Shown one piece after another: positions 12,252 through 23,885 of a DNA stretch of 64,000 bases. The translations under genes were made by a program, and so were the position numbers. Source of the DNA: Heliocybe sulcata (taxonomy: Eukaryota; Basidiomycota; Agaricomycetes; Gloeophyllales; Gloeophyllaceae); contig ML213519.1 in the NCBI GenBank assembly GCA_004369045.1, positions 229,060 to 293,059 of the forward strand, given 5' to 3'. The notes under the pieces are model-generated. The model had not been told where the DNA came from. It worked only from the letters and a program-made list of their open reading frames with translations, and ran no database searches. Numbering within the stretch: the first letter of the stretch is position 1; each line of letters opens with the position of its first letter.

Positions 12252-12351
12252 TTTGTGGCGGTGGCTGAATAATGATGAATGTTCCGATCATCCATTAAGT
12301 CTCCGCCATTCATATTACCTCCCACCCACACATTTCAACTACGCTATCAGA

Positions 12352-15300
12352 ATGCACATGCTACACATTCTCGATTATTATAAGATGGTCTATGACCAGC
12401 TCGAATTCGAGTATACAACAGGGCAATCCTGGCTCTTTACAGAGTACAACAACACGCAGTTCCTGTCGGTTCTGCGTCCCGTTGCGCGGGAAATATATAA
12501 CTCTTGTCTCGTGGTCACTGCATTGTACCTATTGTGCAACACATTGATCATTTTGCTGAGTAAAAAAACTCTAACTATGAGATGCCTACAAACCATGACT
12601 CTAATAACAATGACCTACCTGTCATGCTACAATGCTCTTGATACGGTTATCAATGTCAAAGTGTCTACTAGAGATCTGGATAATTTTACCAGCTTGAGAA
12701 GTCCATCCACTCCTACTATGCCTGGTTGTATACACCGTGATTCCCCTGAAATCATGGACGTTTGTTTATTGTCCGAACAGTACCAGAACCTTGTGAAGTC
12801 AAGCGACACATTATCATACGTAGTTACCAGATATACATATCATAACCCCAGCCAAGCGCTTAATACAATAATTGGGATGTCTAAGGAACGTGATGGTAAT
12901 TATACCGGTAATCAGAGACAAGTTAGCAGAGGTTTGCACAGTCTGAAGAAATTAATATATTTCACAAACCTGATTAGTGTATGGTCGTGGAGACTTCAAA
13001 TTGGTAATGGCATGACACTGATGGTGACAATAGTTACATTATCTATTTATCGGAATATTCTGACTAAGTGCACCTATCAAGGAATGATTATATCTAATAA
13101 AATAAGATTATTGTGTTATAAAGTTACTAATATTCCCTTATTGACTACTGCTATTTTTATTATGATGCGTAATAATGGTTTTCGTAATTTCATACGTTCA
13201 CGGGTAACAGATGGCAACAAAATCAAGGGTTTCAACCTGACATGCAACTATGCTTACCGACATGTTGGAGGAGGTCCACCCGATAAACCTTCCGTTAGGG
13301 CATCTTACCATATCAATAAAATATGTTCGTTTCCTCGTCATATTCCTGATGGATGCGAGACAGAGTCATATATGGGCAACCCACATACACACTTTAAATT
13401 TATTGATTACTGTTTATGGGATGATGCTGTTCATGAGTACGGTGACAATAAATCTGTTATAATATTTGAGTTACCATTGAATGTATTGGTACCCGAGTTA
13501 ACCGGAGTCAAGTTAAAAGAAATAGCAGATTTCCATCATATCCCTTTCGGCACTAGGTGGTCAATTCCAATTTTAAAAGAAGCTATATTATCTCATGAAT
13601 ATACCCGCTGTCCTACGTATCACACAATCTTGTCTCCCTATATTCCAGGCATAGGTTCAAAATATTTTAAATCAATTGCTAAGTTGCTAGATCAAGATGA
13701 GAAGCTCAAATGGACCGCATACAAAAATGGTAATAATAACAGCAGGAAAATGCAAGAGCAAACAGAATTGGAGCCATCTTTCCCTCCGGATTCTCTACCA
13801 AGATCAACTGTCCAACAGATCATGAGAAATTTCAGTATGGACCAGGAATGCTCTAATATTGAGGAAGCCGGGTGTGGGGTTTGTGGAATATTGTATCCCG
13901 TTTTATCCATGTCTAATCTCAAAGATTTTCAGCAGTATATGCATCTACTGTGCATTGAAGACAGAGTTGTATCTAGGATAGAGCGTACAGATGCCTCGGA
14001 TTTAATAAGGCCCTTCACCGGACCTATACTCGCTACTGATTGTGACAAAATATGTCCTGACTGTGTTTTGAGTTTGAATAAAAGTGAACGACCGACTCAA
14101 GCACTGGCCAATGGATTGTGGTTAGGTAATGTACCAACCAGCTTGCAGGAGCTTACTCTAGCTGAGAAGATGCTGGTGGCCAGGGTGCGACATAATAGAT
14201 GTGTTGTGAGAGTGGCTTCAGGTGGCCTAAAGATGCGCGCCAATGCTATCATGTTCTCGAACCCAACGCCCAAAATTTATGATGTGCTACCGCCACCAAA
14301 ACAGGAGATGGATGAAGTATTGGCCTTTATCTTTACGGGGCCTACGCGACCTACGGAAGAGGAATTCCGTAGAACACCAATGCTTGTAAGTCACAAGCGG
14401 GTGACTGCTGCCCTGGAGTGGTTGAAACTAAACCATAGTGATTATCAGGATCTAACTATCTCATATGAAAATATAAAAGAATACAAGGATAACAGTATTC
14501 CTGTGGTTATGAGTTATCATCAAAGCAACAACCCTACAGGTGATAGCCTAGGAAAAGGTTTGGATTTTGACGGTAATGATCATGGTACCCAAGCGGGATC
14601 CTGCCCCTTAGTAGTACATGGCGTAACTGGCTCAGACCTAAATATTAAGAGTATTAAAGCTCTCAAGGCAATCGCTATGAAACATCTCACCAATACAGGT
14701 AAAGTGCTGGCAGTGGGACATGCGGATCAACCAGAGTCGATATATAATAATCCTCAGTTATATCCACAGATGTTTCCATGGTTATTTCCTTATGGACTTG
14801 GAGGACTTGGTAACAACAACGGCTACCGACCCATTCCAGAGAAAGCCCATAAAAAGTGGCTATTAATGTATTATGATAAGCGTTTTCAGCTTGATCAATA
14901 TTTCCCAATTATTGCATTCAACCAAGAACAGATAAAAGCTAGTACTACTGGTGGATTTTTAGTTGCCGAGCGCAACTCATTTGATGACATCACACAGTGA
15001 CTTCTTTCGATAGACAAGTCGACGCTATCACGGTTGGCATCCAGAATGGCTGGTGGAGAGAGTGTGCACCCATACACCGAGGAAGAAAAGATATGTTTCC
15101 AATTACTAAATGACTTGGACTTAGTAGGTGGCCACGTTGATGGCTCACTTACCAATAAAAAATTCATGCGTAATGAGATATGGTCACTTATAGCCTATAA
15201 AGGAGCACCATCATGGTTCATTACATTCGCGCCAGCAGATGTTCAACACCCAATATGCCTATACTATGCAGCAACAAAACAAGAGTTCAGACCTGAAATA

Positions 15301-18300
15301 CTGCCGCATGATGAGCGTGCCAAGCTAATAGCTACTAATCCTGTTGCAGGTGCACAATTTTTTGACATGATGGTAAAATTATTCATAAAAGATGTTCTGG
15401 GAATAGGATCGGATCAACCTGGATTATATGGTGAATCTTCTGCTTACTATGGAACTGTGGAACAGCAAGGTAGATTGACACTGCACCTTCACTTACTATT
15501 ATGGATTTCAGGCTCTCTAAGCCCCCAAGAAATACGAACTAATATGATGGATGTCAACTCAGCATTCCGACAAAAGATGCTTGAATATCTAGAAGGAGCT
15601 CATCAAGGGCATTTCATAGATAAAAATTTAAGTGAAGTGGAAAATGATGTCAAATTCGCTGAGAGTGACCCCCTTTACAAGAATCCGACGCAGACGCTTC
15701 CTGACATACCTCCTGTGCCATGTAATCATTCAAGTGATCCACAATGCCCTAGATGTGATACGAGTAACAAGTGGTGGATTAAATTTAAAGGCACTGTCAA
15801 TGACCTACTTTATAGATCCAATATACACAGTTGTGGCGATCATTGTCTTGTGAATGGGGTATGTAAAGCACGGTTCCCAAGACCAATTATACCACAAACC
15901 ATAGTAGATGACAATGATGGATCAATACAGCTCAAGAAGTTAGAAGAAAGATTGAACACATTTACGCCTACCCTAACATACCTACTCCGGTCCAACTCTG
16001 ATGTAACCAGCTTACTATCTGGAACGGCCTTGAAAGCTGTGGTGGCATATGTTACTGATTATATCACTAAGACCCCACTCAAGACATATACTATTTTCCA
16101 AACTATCAGAGATGTATTTGATCGGCAGTCTACAATGTTAGGGGGCAATCTAAGAGAACAGGAAAAAGCTAGAAAACTACTTACTCAGATTGTAAACTCC
16201 CTCTCAGTAAAAATGGAAATTGGAGCCCCTATGGCCAGTGCTTATATCCTTGGTAATCCAGATCACTATACAAGCCACAGGTTCAAGAGCGTATACTGGA
16301 AATCTTATGTAAGCGAAGTATTAACATCATGGCATAGCGACGAACTTGTTGAATTATCCACAAATACAAAAGTAAACCCCAAAGACCAAGTATTGGTAAG
16401 GAGAACCCGAGATGGATATACAATGTACTCGCCTGTAATGGACTACACACACCGTTCGCATAAATACGAAACAATTTGTCTGTATGATTGGTTCAGATTA
16501 TCGAGGAAATTACCACTATCCAAAGTGAACAATAGTAATAAGACTGAAGACATAAAAATCGATCGAAAACAAGACATCAAAGGTCTAGTATTTACTGCAG
16601 GCCATCCGCAACAGAGCTCCCATTATGCTACTTTAGTATCAGAGACATTTGCCCTCGTACCCAACTTTATAGGTGGTAATCTTCCGAGACAAGACAGTGG
16701 AAGTAGGGAATTTTACTGCATCACAATGCTCACACTTTTTAAATCTTGGCGTAAAGGTACTGATCTGAAAAAGTTCAATGAATCTTGGGATGAGGCTTTC
16801 AGTAATTTCAGGTTTTCCACCAGACAAACACAACTGATGTCTAACTTTAATATCCGATATGAATGCTATGACGCACATGATGACTATTCCAAACAAATAA
16901 AGAATGGGATTATACCAGGTATGCCCACTCTACACAACAAAGAGTTACTATTACGAATGGGTATTCAGAGTGACCAAATAGATGACATGTATGACAATAT
17001 GAATTTTGTGGAACATCCTGACGCAGCAGAATTCGGTCAGATAGGGAATAAGGCAATTAAACGACTCAGACAAATGGAGGAAATGGAAAGTGTATTAAAG
17101 GGGTCAGGTTGGATGGACAAATGCCAGGATATTTCCAACTTCATTTTGCCTGATGATATCAATATTCAAACCAGAAGTAGGCAGCAATGGGTGGAACTTA
17201 TCCAGTCTAGACGTAATGATGTACTGCAACAGAAAGATAATGACAGGATTCAACCAAATATAACTGGACTTTCAGGAGCCCTACCGACTACTGACCCGAA
17301 TAAAGTAAAGGTTGTGGACAAACGTTATCTACTAAAAACATATATAGCTGAATTACCATCAGTTGTTGACTTACAATCATCAATAATCAACAAATTCTCG
17401 TTGCGTCCCCAACAAGAGAGAGCCTTCAAAATTGTATCTAACCATGCATCAATGCCTCAAACAGAACAGTTGATGATGTATTTAGGTGGTATAGGTGGTA
17501 CCGGCAAATCTCAAGTAATAAAAGCACTGATTGACTTCTTTAAATCCAGGAATGAATCCTACAGGTTTCAAGTCTTAGCTCCGACAGGTTCCGCAGCAGT
17601 GATTGTGGGAGGATCAACCTACCACTCTATACTTGGTGTAACAGATATCAATGATGCTATAAATAAGTCTAACTCCAGTCAAGCAAAAATACAAGGTAAA
17701 TTAGAAGGTGTCGACTATATATTTATAGATGAAGTTTCTATGGTTAGCTGCTATGATCTATACCGTATATGTGCCCAGCTTTGTAGAGGCAAATCAAATG
17801 TTGAAGATCCCTTCGGAGGTGTCAACATGATATTATGCGGAGATTTTGCACAACTGCCGCCTGCGATGAATAAACCACCACTCTATAGTCATACTGTAGG
17901 AACAAATCCTGGTCCAAGAATGTCCCTTATGGCTCAACAAACAGCTATTGGGAAGGCATTGTGGCATCAATTCACAACAGTAGTCATCCTCCGTGAAAAT
18001 ATGAGACAAAAATCACAAACACATGCAGATACTAAATTACGCACAGCATTGGAAAACATGCGTTACAAATCTTGTACAGAAGATGACATCCAATTCCTAC
18101 GCACCAGAATTGCAGGCACCGGACCCGATAGACCAAAGTTAGCACAAAGCAGATTTCGACATGTATCAATGATAACAGCTCGAAATGCTCATCGTGATAA
18201 AATAAATATATTAGGGGCCAAGCAATATGCAGAAGATACCAACCAAATTCTCGTAGACTTCTACTCCGTTGATAAGTGGAAAAGCAGCTCTCGATCCATG

Positions 18301-20085
18301 TCACGTAAGAAGGCAAAGCAATCAAAAGAGCTGAGATCTTCTGAGATCATTGATGCTCGTACCCAAACTATTTTGTGGAACCTACCGCACAATGACTCAT
18401 CTCACGTCGCCGGCAAATTATCCTTATGCAAAGGGATTCCTGTCTTAATAAAAAAGAATATAGCCACAGAATGCTGTATTACCAATGGTGCTGAAGCCAG
18501 GGTCGTATCATGGCACAGTCATGTTGAAAATGATGTAAATATATTAGACACCCTATTTGTGGAACTCATAAACCCACCCACACAAGTGCAACTAGATGGC
18601 TTACCGTTAAATGTTGTTCCCATAAACAGAGAGAGCACTGATATTGAATGCAAAATGCCCAATGATGCAATCGAAAAGATTGTCAGACAACAAGTACCAA
18701 TCTTACCCAACTTCGCAATGACTGACTACGCTGCACAAGGCAGGACCAGGACAAACAATGTTGTTGACCTCAACAACTGTGGGAGTCATCAGTCATATTA
18801 TACTTGTATATCAAGAAGTTCATCTTCAGAAGGCACAATAATAGTACAAGGTTTTGATCCCAAGCAAATCATGGGAGGTGCCTCTGGATACTTAAGACAA
18901 GAGTTTCGAGAATTGGAAATATTGGATCACATAACTGAACTACGTTACAATGGTAATCTACCCGATCATATCGATGGACACCGTAGAAATACCCTTGTAC
19001 GAGCCTATCAAACATGGAAGAAGGATGAATGTCCTGCAGGCGTGCATGCTGCAATTAGATGGAGTAAGGACAATCCCTTCAAACTATTAGAGGAAATTAC
19101 AGATGCCCCATGGATGATAGTAACTTCGAAAGGCCCCAAAGTTGATGAATTGAGACAGCTGACCAAGCGCCCTGACACTGACATTTATAACAATTTACTC
19201 ACAGGAACAGATAGACCGGACAAAATCACACATGGAACGGGCATCACAGCAAGCCCGTCACAGCAAGCCACTGAACCAAAGGGATTTATTTGGGCTTCAA
19301 CTTACAGCTGTGCTTATGATGCAATGCTTAACGTGATATATAACATATGGTCAGAGAATACCCCGAAATGGTCACGTAGAATGAGACTTAATGAACACAT
19401 GAATATCCTGGTAGCTGCATTTGAGAGGACCAAAGAACCCCAAACCACTCTTGAGGATGCAAGGGATGAACTGCGTGTACACCTCAACAATTACAATAGG
19501 ATGAAGTTTCCCATGCGTAGGGGAGCTGGAACAAGTGTTGTAGATTTATGCGAGACACTTCTTGCAACAGAGTCCATGGGAACCGTGACGTCGATATGCA
19601 CCAGGTGCAATAATAAAATCGAAGTGCCAATAGATCAGCTGATGTTCAGCTGCTACAGAAATTCGAGAAGAAACAACCTTCAGGAAGCACTTTCCCATTC
19701 GGTCAAACAATGGCTAAAGACAAACCTGGACCGCAACGGTACTTACCTGGGAGTCAAATGTTGTAGAACTAACATAAAGAGCATTTCAACACTGGAAAAA
19801 CTTCCAAGGATAATCGCTTTTCATGTGGAAGAAACGGGCTTAATACCAGATAAATCATTCAGTTTAACAGTAGAAAGAAAAAGATGATATCACCTCCGAG
19901 GCCTAATATACTTCGGTGACTATCATTTCACATCCAGATTCATATCCAAAGACAAGAATATCTGGTTCAATGATGGTATGAGGAATTGCACCTTAGAGGG
20001 TAACTTAAGAGATACCAGTTTAGAATCACTACTACGAGCGGGAAATAAAACAGTAACACTGGCTATATATTCGGAAATAATTTAG
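12352..20085 (+). CDS. Helitron Rep/helicase protein with USP-like C-terminus, two in-frame TGA
   Basis: One frame runs from 12253 to the TAG at 20083-20085, broken only by TGA at 14998-15000 and 19885-19887. The first in-frame ATG is 12352. Order of parts: an unassigned AT-rich N-terminal region; a SAP-like stretch near 13470-13620; a Cys-rich region resembling DUF6570 near 13860-14300; the Helitron Rep domain with HUH-type HLHLLLW near 15484 and the two-Tyr motif AYVTDYITK near 16046; a Pif1-family helicase with Walker A GGIGGTGKSQV near 17488 and Walker B FIDEVSM near 17725; then a cysteine-protease-like domain with a Cys box TYSCAYDAML near 19300, a CTRC zinc-binding pair near 19600, and a His box IYFGDYHFTSRFI just past the second TGA. 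Both TGA sites could be CGA that lost a C, as expected from deamination at CpG. Confidence 0.88.
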
Positions 20086-20762
20086 GCGACCTCAGGACTC
20101 GAAAAAACATGCCATGCTTGCAATGGCCCTCTTCCACAAGTATTTATGGAGTTATTTTTCACAGTTCATTCAAGTTGGTTATAAAGCCTTTGTTCACAGA
20201 CGCTGCAGTTGATCTGGTGTAAGATGCACCGCATATTGCCACTTACACAAAAGAGAGCAGTTAGCCCCTAGCTTGTACTTGCCAGATCCAAAACATAAGA
20301 ACTCCTAAAAGATATCCATAAACGGGAGGTGGAAGCGCCCAGCAAGAGAAATTTCAAATGATCACCATAAATAGTAGAAAAACATATATCGAAATGGTAA
20401 TCTGAGCCCACTAAGGCAATTGCCCCTGTTGCCCAGGAACGAAGAGAGTCCATACCACTCAACTGATAACCGATTCTTGGGGAATCGGAACTTGTGTAGT
20501 CAATAACAAGCAGCGCTCTAGAGACATGCAAGCAGCCAATCAGAAGCCAGGAACCCCGGACGACGCGGAATCGTGTGCGCCACATTGGTTCCCACAGTAA
20601 GAACCAAGTTACTGATCCACCAATGACAAAAAAATCCACAGGACCCATCTCAGACAATGTAAAATCATCAAAATATTTTCAGATATCATCACATATGTGT
20701 AGATGATATATTTGAAGTCTCAGGAAGAAAGAAGAAAATTTCATGGAGCCAGAAGGAGAACA
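20086..20762. other. Helitron 3' flank up to the gap
   Basis: No gene is supported. A minus-strand frame at 20268-20657 has no recognisable domain and lacks splice context. The candidate Helitron right end lies at 20217-20271. Confidence 0.4.
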
Positions 20763-20822
20763 NNNNNNNNNNNNNNNNNNNNNNNNNNNNNNNNNNNNNN
20801 NNNNNNNNNNNNNNNNNNNNNN
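20763..20822. other. Assembly gap (60 N)
   Basis: Sixty unknown bases between the Helitron and the duplicated LURP-one/lipase block. The true distance and any Helitron target site or repeat boundary here are unknown. Confidence 0.99.
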
Positions 20823-21044
20823 GTATTCTCGGCAAAGATTCCCACGGGCTTTGAGGTTCGGCACAGGCACGAAATTTTATCTGGATAAAGACGCCTCCTT
20901 CGTAAACTCAGGACTCGTAACATCCCTTTCGTTGCAAGGATGGTACGAGCAAAAGAAACATGAGGGAAGTGCTTCACATGTAACAAAACAAGTATAGACT
21001 GCTAGACATGCGGATGATATAACTGGATTATAGGGCCCAATGGC

Positions 21045-21853
21045 CTAATTCTTGTCATTGACCGCTTCGTCCAGGCAGACACAAACTGCTGCCATCATTG
21101 CCGTATCAACTGAGGTTAGACCCTTTAGTGCGACCCTCATACCAATATAGAACCAGTTTTGACATACCTCCTGGAGCGACGGTCAGATAGTACGTCTGCT
21201 TATCAAAGAACACTTGTCCGACGTTCATGAATTTCCTGCGGATCTGAGCCACGATGATATTGCCCGCATAAATCTCGGCATGTTTGGTCAGGAAGGAGCC
21301 TTTCACAAAAAGCTCTACTTCTCGGCCATCAAAGTTCTTGAAATGTACCGAAAGCTCACTGCCGAGTATAGTGAAGTGGTGCTTCACATGGCAGATCTTA
21401 GGTCCCTCACTCTCGCCAGCATATATCTACAGAGTATATGTAGTACTTAGTACCGGTGCTCTTCGTACAGTGTCAGGATTACTCACCCGGAACTGCTTGA
21501 ACAACGTGAGGAGCTTGTCCTGAATGTTTAAAATTGGCTGACCTTCTGCATCGCATAGGAGCTTCCTGCTCCGTAACGACAATATCTTGCCCTTCACCAT
21601 AAAAAGCAGTCTCTCATCAGGGGTGGTAATATCAAAATCGTCGCCAGTAAACGACAGTTTCTTCTCCCGGAGCCTCATGGTGACTTCACCGCGGTGCTGC
21701 GTGAAGCGACGTATAACTCCTAACGGAGCGCCAACGCTAGCGTGGACAATTCCTGTCAGCGAAATATTAATGCGCCGGACATCCAGAATAACCAATGACT
21801 TACCCGGACATTGGTGGAACAGTTTCGAGCTCACTGGAACCGCAGATACCCAT
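21045..21853 (-). pseudogene. LURP-one-related (tubby C-like) protein, copy A, one-base offset
   Basis: LURP-one-related proteins fold as a tubby-C-like beta barrel; their fungal role is unknown. Exons by comparison with copy B: 21804-21853, 21487-21752, 21168-21426, 21045-21109. Exons 1, 3 and 4 have exactly the same lengths as in copy B, but exon 2 is 266 rather than 265 bases. The extra base lies in the first 17 bases of the exon and puts exon 1 out of frame with the rest (total 640 bases). The barrel itself remains open, with LREKKLSFTGDDFDI, MVKGKILSLRSRKLL and DGREVELFVKGSF. It may be broken, may start at a downstream ATG, or may use a shifted acceptor. The four-exon layout otherwise matches its duplicate at 24880-25673. 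Confidence 0.75.
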
Positions 21854-22497
21854 CACGCTAACGTGTAAATCCGGTGATACCAGTCAAATGATGTGATGGT
21901 GCAAAGACGGGCAAGGTCCGTATGAGGACTTCTGATGCGCTGCACGTTTACTTTAAATATGATCATGATGTATAGCAGAGCATAGCCAACAAGGCTGCGC
22001 TGTCTTGCCAAGTCTCCTGATCACGAGTTCAATTAGGCACCAGCACAGCCCTACTAGCCCTCCTCAATTGATAGATTCGCTGGAACCGTTGTGCCGGGAA
22101 GTGATGCATGAGGATCAAGCTGATTGACCTGGATAACGAGGAGGTAAAAGCTAACTGATCCGATAGCTTTGCGTGCCGCTTCCAGAGATCCAGAATCCAA
22201 TCGCCTTTCGGCGGGATCAGCTGGAAGCTATCAGCCCGAATCGAGGACGACAGGGATTTGGAACCGTTTCAAGCTAGTGAAGGACAACTCACCGCAAAAC
22301 ATACGAAGTCACATGGCGCACCCGCCAGTGAACTGCTCAACTTCTCCTCCTCCTGTCAAGTTGAATAAATTATAGAAATCTGTCCGTTGAGGTGGATTCG
22401 AATACAGCAAAATAATGAAGGCTCTGTCCGTTTCCACAAACCCACTATGATACCCAGAGGAGATAGAAAGACGGCCGGCGACACAGGAAGGACACAG
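21854..22497. other. Spacer between LURP-one copy A and lipase
   Basis: No gene is supported. Parts of it align by eye with the spacer in unit B (25674-26154), so it belongs to the duplicated block. It should contain the promoter of the LURP-one gene and the lipase 3' end. Confidence 0.45.
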
Positions 22498-23885
22498 CTA
22501 GAATGGACAAGCGGATCCACTCATAGAGATGTTCTGGAAATATGGACCTGCAAGGCAGTTAGAGAACGGGCACAGCCGGAACAAGGGAACAACGGACCGC
22601 GATGATTAGCCACGCTCGCGTCCAGCAGCGAATTTCCATCCGAGCAGTTCTACGAGGGAAAGTCAACTCGATCCTTCAGAGATTATTGTGGTCTATACGC
22701 ACGTCGTTCTCGGTCCCCGGGCAGGCAACCGTCTGGATTGCACCAGTGGCATTCGCACTCACGATATGCACTTCGCCCTGGGGTTGAACATATCCTAGGA
22801 GCTGAGGCGGCACCGTAGGGACCGGGTCGTTCTGATTCGTGATGTGTGTGAACGATGTCCCCAGCTAGCGGACGGCGTGAGCTTGGATACAGCAGCGGGC
22901 AGAAGTTGAGTTACGTACATTGCTATCCACGAGGTCTGCCCACTCTTGGTTTCCTACTCTGGGTAGACCGAAGATGGTCGTTGTCAGAGAGATGGATGGG
23001 TCGAGGTTCATCTTCAACATGACTGCGTCCATGGATGCTACTGCCGCACCTGTATCGAGCGTATTAGTTAGATATGGAATGAGCAATTGTCATTGCGAAG
23101 CGGGATTGAGACATACCGAGACTGTGCCCAGTGACAAGAACTTTCTTCGCCCCAGTCGAATTCAGTGCATCACGGACTCCGGAAAGAACACCATCTGCGG
23201 TCCGCTCGAAAGTCTTCTGGAACCCGTCATGTACTTGCACGTCCTCTGTCATATGTGCTCAATGCTAGATACCGCAGTTTCAGGAAAACTAAGGCGACGA
23301 CGTACTGCCGGCTTGGGGGAACAAAGTGGTGTTCAGGTCTACCAGTGCGATTTGAACGTCGTTCGCTATCGACAAACTGGAGTGAAAGTATGAGCGGGAT
23401 CACTTGGACTAGCACATGAGACGCACATGCTCTTTGAATTGGTACCCTGATGTGCAACGACGACACTCTCGGTGTCCGGGTCGCTGGCGATGAAGTCTGC
23501 AACAGCACATCAAGTCCACGAAGCATAGCTCTTGTACAAGTTTGCTCACACATCGGGATTAGACCATCATCTTTAAACAGGTGTCAATCAGCTTGAAATA
23601 CTTATGCGACACAGATCACCCACCTCCACCGGCTTGCAGGATCTTCACATTCGGACCTACTGCTGCACACTGTTCGCCACATTGCCAACTTGTCACTGCT
23701 TGACTAGAGCAATACGCAATTCTGCTGAACAGTGCAGGCCTCACAAAGTCCCCTTCGATCGTGGTATCCGGTACTGTGGTGGTTGCGAGCGACTCGGCTC
23801 GTCGATAAGATGGCCTGGCCGGTATAGGTGCAGGAGCTGCTAGGCTGATTGCGAAAAGACAAGCAAGGACGGCAAGTAGCAGCAT
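22498..23885 (-). CDS. Secreted class 3 lipase, complete, 315 aa
   Basis: Hydrolyses acylglycerols or related esters outside the cell. Nine exons: 23624-23885, 23550-23570, 23427-23496, 23306-23376, 23117-23245, 22919-23049, 22703-22864, 22598-22649, 22498-22547. They sum to 948 bases with no internal stop (TAG at 22498-22500). The protein begins with a signal peptide (MLLLAVLACLFAISLAAPAP). It has the nucleophile motif TGHSLG split by intron 5, the catalytic Asp in NQNDPVPTVPP, and the catalytic His in VANHRGPYF near the C-terminus. Length and order fit fungal Lipase_3 enzymes such as the Thermomyces type. A 21-base exon 2 is unusual but in phase. Copy B of the block keeps only a fragment, so this is the working copy. 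Confidence 0.9.

Larger units (their letters stand above)
11828..20271 (+). mobile_element. Helitron, autonomous type, decayed
   Basis: A rolling-circle DNA transposon, identified from its Rep/helicase reading frame. No terminal inverted repeats are expected for this class. The left end is placed only approximately. A possible right end is a stem GTGTAAG (20217-20223) with CTTACAC (20242-20248), followed by CTAG at 20268-20271. The canonical Helitron end has a hairpin close to CTRR, and here the gap is about 20 bases, so this end is a weak candidate. Two in-frame TGA codons interrupt the single long reading frame, so this copy is probably inactive unless read-through occurs. Whether the flanking orphan and dioxygenase genes are inside the same element cannot be told from one copy. 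Confidence 0.6.

Noticed and set aside
15034-19887. Separate Helitron helicase gene starting after 15000
   Set aside because: It is in the same frame as the upstream 12253-15000 frame, separated only by one TGA; Rep and N-terminal parts belong to one protein.
14998-19887. TGA recoding in the Helitron
   Set aside because: Host genes in the window use TGA as a normal stop and both sites fit simple CpG decay; no recoding signal seen.
1-20271. KDZ-type transposase partner for the dioxygenase
   Set aside because: Looked for a long transposase-like frame on both strands; only the Helitron protein is present.
22387-22405. tRNA-like TTCGAATAC string (also near 26120)
   Set aside because: No matching acceptor or anticodon arms around it; it is shared by the duplicated spacer.
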